Assembly (NCBI GenBank): GCA_013400975.1
Contig: WBMZ01012062.1
Location: 62,001-126,000 of the forward strand
Direction: 5' to 3'
Source of the DNA: Atrichornis clamosus
Lineage: Eukaryota; Chordata; Aves; Passeriformes; Menuridae
Length of the DNA stretch: 64,000 nucleotides
The notes under the pieces were generated by a model that made no database searches, was not told the origin of the DNA, and worked only from the letters and a program-made list of their open reading frames with translations. The stretch's first letter is position 1; every line of letters begins with the position of its first letter. This document shows positions 62,301 through 64,000 of this stretch, piece by piece. The position numbers and the translations under genes are program-made.

Positions 62301-64000
62301 ATTTGTAATTAGTAATCAAGAGATGCTGCTGCTGATGTTTGAAATATTTCGCAGAACTGCAGGAACCACTAATGTGTTTGATTCTGCTCCATTTGGGTTA
62401 ATCTGAGGTCTATTGCTGACCTCTTTGAGTTCAGTACTTCTTTTAAGTATAATCCTACTCATTATTAGTGTTAATGACCATAACTCCCTCAATTGCCTGA
62501 TTTCAGTAGTTTCTGTCAGCCTAAATTTTCCTGCCACCCAAAACAGTAACTTATTTTAAGTGACCCTTGAAAGTCCTGACTTTCTCCCAGCTCTTACTGA
62601 TTTAATCATTTGGATAAAAATCAGAGATCTGTATCTACTTTAATTTTTCTCTTTCCAAAATACCACAGTCACACTCATAAAGCTAAAGTCATAAAGGAAT
62701 TCCTACATTCCTAGGTAGGATAACAACTCATATTTCATAGGAAATTCAAGAAATGCAGATCTTCAATCCACAGACCACAAAGGTTGCTGGGGGAAGGAAA
62801 CACGGAAATTATGTGACTCCTCCCTAGATGTTCAGAATATCCCCCAGTGAGGTTCTGCTCATATGTGTTTCACGACTTTTGTTGCAACAACTCTTAAAAT
62901 GGTTCAGATTTCAGTGTTGCTCCATTTCTTCCCTGGAGACCAGAGTCTCTGTCTCATATGGAGTCTCCCATAGTCCCTTTACTGTTGTCTTGCTTCCCAA
63001 AGGAATGCACTCTGGAAGCATCTCAGATCTTTTTAGAGAAGATAAACTGGAATAAAAATTTCTAAGAATATTCATCACATCTGCAACAGCACTAGTTTCA
63101 GTCCTATGGTCCAAATAATTTTGCATTGTGTCTCTGCCTGGCTCCTGGACACAGTCAGACCTAAGCTGTATCTGAAGGGATAAGAGTGAAGCAGAATGAG
63201 GATGAGCATCCTCAACTTCTTTTCCGTTTCCCTTTCCAGCAGGGAAAGCTCAGGCAATTGTCATCATCCCAGTGAGACAGCAGATACCAATCACCACAGG
63301 GGAAACTAAATAACTTCTAACTAAACGTAGTCCCATCCCAATAAAACAAAAAGAAATTCAGCCCATCATTTATTAGTGCAGGAGCTGGTGTCCCTCAAGC
63401 TGCTGCATAAGTGCTTTGCAGCTCCGGCACGTGGTGGTGAACACCCCACAGCTGAGCAGCCAGGAGAGCTCCCAGGGTGTGCCAAGGACAGTCGGGCTGG
63501 GCTGTGGCCCTTCTGCCCTGCTGGAGGGCCAGAAGGATGAGCAAGGCTGTGTGGAGAATGTACAGGCTCAGAGAATGTGACCATCAAAGCAGAAACCCTA
63601 CTGCACCAACCAAGAAGGCTCTCTGAAGAACTTTAATCAGATAACCTGCAATATTAAGGTAGAAGTGTATCCATGCCTTTCTGTTCCCTCTGGGGTAGAA
63701 AGGGTGTCCAAAACTTGATTTTCTCTTGATCTTTAAGAAAAAGAATCTTACTCCTCAGAAAACCTTTTTTTCCTCCATATCAGATGAATATTAATTTCCT
63801 GAAAAAAGTATAAAACTTTACTATTTCATAAACAGTACTAAATAATGTAAAACCCACCTCAGAGAGTGAGGGACATTCCCATCTACCAGCTGATATTAAA
63901 TGTTTTTTCATCACTAATCCAGAGACACAACAACTGCAGCATTTGATAGTTTTAACTTGCAAGTAATTCTAGCAGTGCATGAAGTGTGAATATAATTAGT
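59392..64000. other. noncoding DNA with some exon-like open stretches
   Basis: No gene is certain. A minus frame at 59474-59959 (161 codons, no ATG at its outer end, first ATG codon at 59861-59863) and a plus frame at 61022-61372 (116 codons, TTG at its outer end) are the least repetitive open stretches. Neither has a domain I know. Between 63380 and 63570 the DNA is GC-richer. The right end, 63600-64000, is plain AT-rich sequence. Confidence 0.5.

Overview
This looks like nuclear DNA from a bird, possibly a songbird. It is AT-rich, low in repeats and poor in CpG. Every interspersed repeat I can name is avian in type: fragments of CR1 LINEs ending in the ATTCTATGAT-type 3' tail, and one solo LTR of an endogenous retrovirus. 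I see no mammalian SINEs or L1. There are no bacterial or phage features: no operons, ribosome binding sites or dense coding. Two runs of N (25343-25521 and 39771-39807) are assembly gaps inside simple-sequence tracts.

I find no protein-coding gene I would defend. The longest uninterrupted reading frames (about 150-166 codons) are what chance gives in 64 kb read in six frames. They show no recognisable domain, and several have no ATG. Two minus-strand open stretches sit just behind plausible splice acceptors (about 53041-53375 and 59474-59863). They are reported only as things to test. I recognised no tRNA, rRNA, snRNA or miRNA gene and no CRISPR array. The window is best read as a gene desert or part of a very long intron.

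Layout: 1-18988 is unique noncoding DNA with one strong hairpin at 2662-2690 and some GC-richer patches at 12.0-15.5 kb. A sense CR1 ORF2 fragment lies at 18989-19163. A long TTTTC polypyrimidine tract with a gap covers 25275-25639. A solo LTR with a 5-bp target-site duplication and U3-like internal repeats occupies 31365-31788. Short antisense CR1 tails lie at 33462-33575, 40467-40560 and, less surely, 37758-37880. An AT-rich low-complexity tract with a gap covers 39530-39840. A 65-bp duplication with an inverted filler is at 43658-43796, and a (TTA)12 microsatellite at 53605-53640. The best preserved CR1 copy, antisense, lies at 59102-59391 and keeps part of the ORF2 C-terminus.

The clearest curiosities are the duplication with inverted filler, which looks like replication template switching, and the CpG-rich solo LTR, which looks young against its CpG-poor surroundings. 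I found no undescribed multi-gene system. Conserved noncoding elements may be present, but that needs a multi-species alignment.
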